From the NCBI GenBank assembly GCA_019314005.1, contig JAFDAE010000018.1, positions 1-16,036 on the forward strand: DNA of 16,036 nt, read 5' to 3'. The DNA is from Deltaproteobacteria bacterium. GTDB taxonomy: Bacteria; Desulfobacterota; Desulfobacteria; C00003060; C00003106. The first letter of the stretch is position 1. The number at the start of each line of letters is the position of its first letter. The notes under the pieces were generated by a model. The model made no database searches. It was not told where the DNA came from and saw only the letters and a list, made by a program, of their open reading frames with translations. The translations under genes and the position numbers were made by a program. Positions 13,943 through 16,036 of the stretch are shown one piece after another.

Positions 13943-16036
13943 GGTAATACTTTTACCTCTTTTATACAGCTTGATGGAGCTTTCCCTTACCGTATCAATC
14001 TCTTCTCGCTTCTCTTCATAAATGGCTTTTGCCTCCGAGAAGTTCTCTATGATATGCGGAGTAATGAATATATAAAGATTAGTGTTGGTTTTACGTTCGG
14101 TCCAGTATTTGAAGAGCCATCCTATAACCGGGATATCTCCCAAGCATGGCACCCTGTAATCAGTGCCGGTGGTATCCTCTCCAATTAATCCCCCTATGAC
14201 CACCGTCTGGCCGTCCTTTACAATCACCGTTGTCTCGGCAGACCGTTTAAATGTCCGGGGAGCGTCGGGGACCGCTCCTCCCTCCAGTATCAATTTTGTT
14301 AATTCCTGAAAAATATCTAATCGAACAAAGCGTTCCTGATTAATCTGGGGGGTAATCTTCAGATTGACTCCCACATCCTTGTATTCATAACTTGTATAGT
14401 CACGGATAGCTTCCGTAGTCTCCTGCCGAGTGATAAACGGGACGTTCTCACCCACCTTGATCTCCGCTTCTTCATTATCTGTGGTAAGAATCTGGGGAGT
14501 GGATAAAATATGGACGTCCTCATCCTTTTGATATGCCTGTATTATGGCGCCCACATTCGGGAACACGAGATCTCCTATGGTAATCGATTCGCCCGCAACT
14601 CCCAACGAAAGTCCGCTGGGGAATATTCCGGATGCTACTCTGGTAGAGTTAGCAAAATCACTTCCGCTATACGCGCCAAATGCCCCTATGGTCTGCCCGT
14701 CCCATGACCCGATATCTTTGAACGCTTCCCACTCTACCCCTATACTGAAGGATTTGTCTACGTTGACCTCCATGATAAGCGCCTCGATGTAAACCATTGC
14801 GCGGGGAATATCGAGTTTTTCAATGACGCCCTCAAGGACGGAGTAATCATCTCTGTCCGCGGTAATGACTAACGCGTTGGTTGCTTTATCCGCCACTATA
14901 TGAACATCTTTGGAAAGAACGGAAGCGGCCTTGCCCTTGACAGCCTGTCTATTACCGGTTGGAAGGCTGGTCAGCACCTTGGCAAGATCCTCTGCGTTCG
15001 CATTTTGCAGATAGTAGACCTGAATATCTCCTTTGCCTCTGGGGGTCTCTATATCCAACAACCGTACCAATTCTTTTATCCGCGCGACATCGTCTTCGGC
15101 AGCCAGGACAATCAAAACATTAGTCCGTTCATCAGGGACGATCTTCACCGATACACCCCCGGTTACCTTTTTCGCCTTTGCTCTGCCGGCGGCAAAGACC
15201 GTATTCAAAGACTTTGCAAGGTTTGACACGTCGGAATGCTGTACAGGGATTACGGTAATCTCCTCCCCCACACCGACCACATCGAGCGCTTTCACTATTT
15301 TCAAGATACGTTGAATATTGGAAAGGACATCAGTGACAATCATCGTCATAGTGGGAGGATATGAAATAATGACGCTATTTTTCGATACAAGCGGCGCGAA
15401 CAGCTTTTTCAACTCCTCCGGGCTGGCATATTCAAGAGGAATCAGTTGGGTCACCACCTTATCCTCAGGGGCAGTCGCCTCTTCCTTCAGGCGGGTCTCT
15501 ATACTTTTACTTCGGGCATCATGAAGAGGAACGATCTTTATGACTTTCCCGGAAGGCACGGTAGTAAATCCATGGACCTCCAAGACCGATCCAAAGACCT
15601 TGTACGCCTCATTCACCGAAATCTTTTTTGGAGAAATAATAGTTACCTTCCCTCTAACCTTGTTATCAATGACAAAATTCTTCCCGGTCAGCTCACTGAT
15701 AAATTTTATAAAAAGAGCAATATCTACATTATCAAAATCAATGTTTACAAAACGATCACCTATTTTTTCTTCAGAGACGGCCTTTTTCTTGACGATATCT
15801 TTCTTCAGAGGCCTAGGTCTTACCTTGGGAGTAGCCGGTTTTGGCGGGGCAACGGTTCTGGGACGGTCTTGACCAACCACGCGCTCTTGGGGAGCAGCAG
15901 TCGAAACCCCTTCTTCCCCTGCGACCCTTGCTCCAAACAAATCCGGACTCTTCAGTATTGCAAGAATAAAAATCAAAAAAATCACCACAGAAAATTTTAC
16001 TGGTGATCTCCTGTTCTCGTTACATTTTTCATTTCT
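13895..16036 (-). CDS. gspD: type II secretion secretin GspD (5' end probably outside window)
   Basis: Outer-membrane secretin that forms the exit channel of the type II system. Numbered from GTG 15988 (697 residues): a hydrophobic signal segment MVIFLIFILAILK, a Pro/Lys-rich linker (about 35-75), N0 (about 80-155, VNIDFDNVDIALFIKFISEL), N1 to N3 (about 175-390), and the secretin domain (about 395-647, with VYIEALIMEV, VGVNLKITPQI and VIGGLIGEDT). The frame stays open from 15988 to the window edge, and the residues encoded there (NRRSPVKFS) fit a signal-peptide n-region, so the true start is likely beyond 16036 and the entry is drawn as partial. The last 15 residues (QQPETSNEQPVTSNQ) come from a heptamer array, so the natural C-terminus was probably altered. 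The gspD-gspE order is the usual one; gspC would lie upstream. Confidence 0.92.
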   Translation of the reverse strand, partial: RNEKCNENRRSPVKFSVVIFLIFILAILKSPDLFGARVAGEEGVSTAAPQERVVGQDRPRTVAPPKPATPKVRPRPLKKDIVKKKAVSEEKIGDRFVNIDFDNVDIALFIKFISELTGKNFVIDNKVRGKVTIISPKKISVNEAYKVFGSVLEVHGFTTVPSGKVIKIVPLHDARSKSIETRLKEEATAPEDKVVTQLIPLEYASPEELKKLFAPLVSKNSVIISYPPTMTMIVTDVLSNIQRILKIVKALDVVGVGEEITVIPVQHSDVSNLAKSLNTVFAAGRAKAKKVTGGVSVKIVPDERTNVLIVLAAEDDVARIKELVRLLDIETPRGKGDIQVYYLQNANAEDLAKVLTSLPTGNRQAVKGKAASVLSKDVHIVADKATNALVITADRDDYSVLEGVIEKLDIPRAMVYIEALIMEVNVDKSFSIGVEWEAFKDIGSWDGQTIGAFGAYSGSDFANSTRVASGIFPSGLSLGVAGESITIGDLVFPNVGAIIQAYQKDEDVHILSTPQILTTDNEEAEIKVGENVPFITRQETTEAIRDYTSYEYKDVGVNLKITPQINQERFVRLDIFQELTKLILEGGAVPDAPRTFKRSAETTVIVKDGQTVVIGGLIGEDTTGTDYRVPCLGDIPVIGWLFKYWTERKTNTNLYIFITPHIIENFSEAKAIYEEKREEIDTVRESSIKLYKRGKSITQQPETSNEQPVTSNQ

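Noticed and set aside
15446..16006. 186-codon frame opposite gspD
   Set aside because: It is the shadow of the secretin N-terminal region; composition and motifs support only the minus strand.

Overview
The window looks like chromosomal DNA from a Gram-negative bacterium, most likely a member of the Desulfobacterota (former Deltaproteobacteria). The reasons are moderate-GC coding, a type II secretion secretin with its ATPase, a sigma-54 type promoter, a glycogen locus that mixes GH57 and GH13 enzymes with a DUF4912 protein, and abundant small intergenic repeats. The lineage is inferred from gene content; no marker gene in the window settles it.

Layout. (1) 2-523 (+): 3' end of topA (zinc-ribbon tail). 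(2) 544-6841 (-): a glycogen/alpha-glucan block read right to left: DUF4912 protein, GH57 branching enzyme of the DUF1957/AmyC type (broken by two in-frame TAG codons), a second GH57 enzyme, glycogen synthase glgA, and a stand-alone response regulator whose start overlaps the glgA 3' end. (3) 6842-7213: divergent intergenic region with a 162-bp MITE-like element, a consensus sigma-70 promoter and a leader hairpin. (4) 7214-11965 (+): glgB (GH13 branching enzyme), a compact GH13 alpha-amylase-family enzyme, a sigma-54 type promoter, a DUF59/MIP18 protein, a second palindromic element with a promoter at its edge, and a small Cys-rich protein. (5) 11995-12146: second copy of the MITE-like element. 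(6) 12179-16036 (-): gspE and gspD (gspD is probably cut by the window edge).

How the genes work together: GlgA extends alpha-1,4-glucan from a sugar nucleotide, GlgB adds alpha-1,6 branches, and the GH57 and GH13 enzymes probably trim, transfer or mobilise glucan. The receiver-only protein could tie the block to a two-component signal. The locus has two unrelated branching-enzyme types, and the GH57 one appears to be decaying, which fits redundancy with the intact GlgB.

The most unusual signal is not a gene. At least six intergenic spots carry tandem heptanucleotide arrays with different unit sequences (GAAGTCA, GAACGTC/GAACATC and its inverse, TCGTCAA, TTGTCAT, GTTACTG). They resemble the STRR repeats known from cyanobacteria. 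Two arrays run into genes: one supplies the last 15 codons and the stop of gspD and the space where a gspE ribosome binding site would lie, and one supplies the candidate start codons of the GH57 branching gene. The two copies of the MITE-like element also differ by paired, stem-preserving changes, which suggests the folded form matters.
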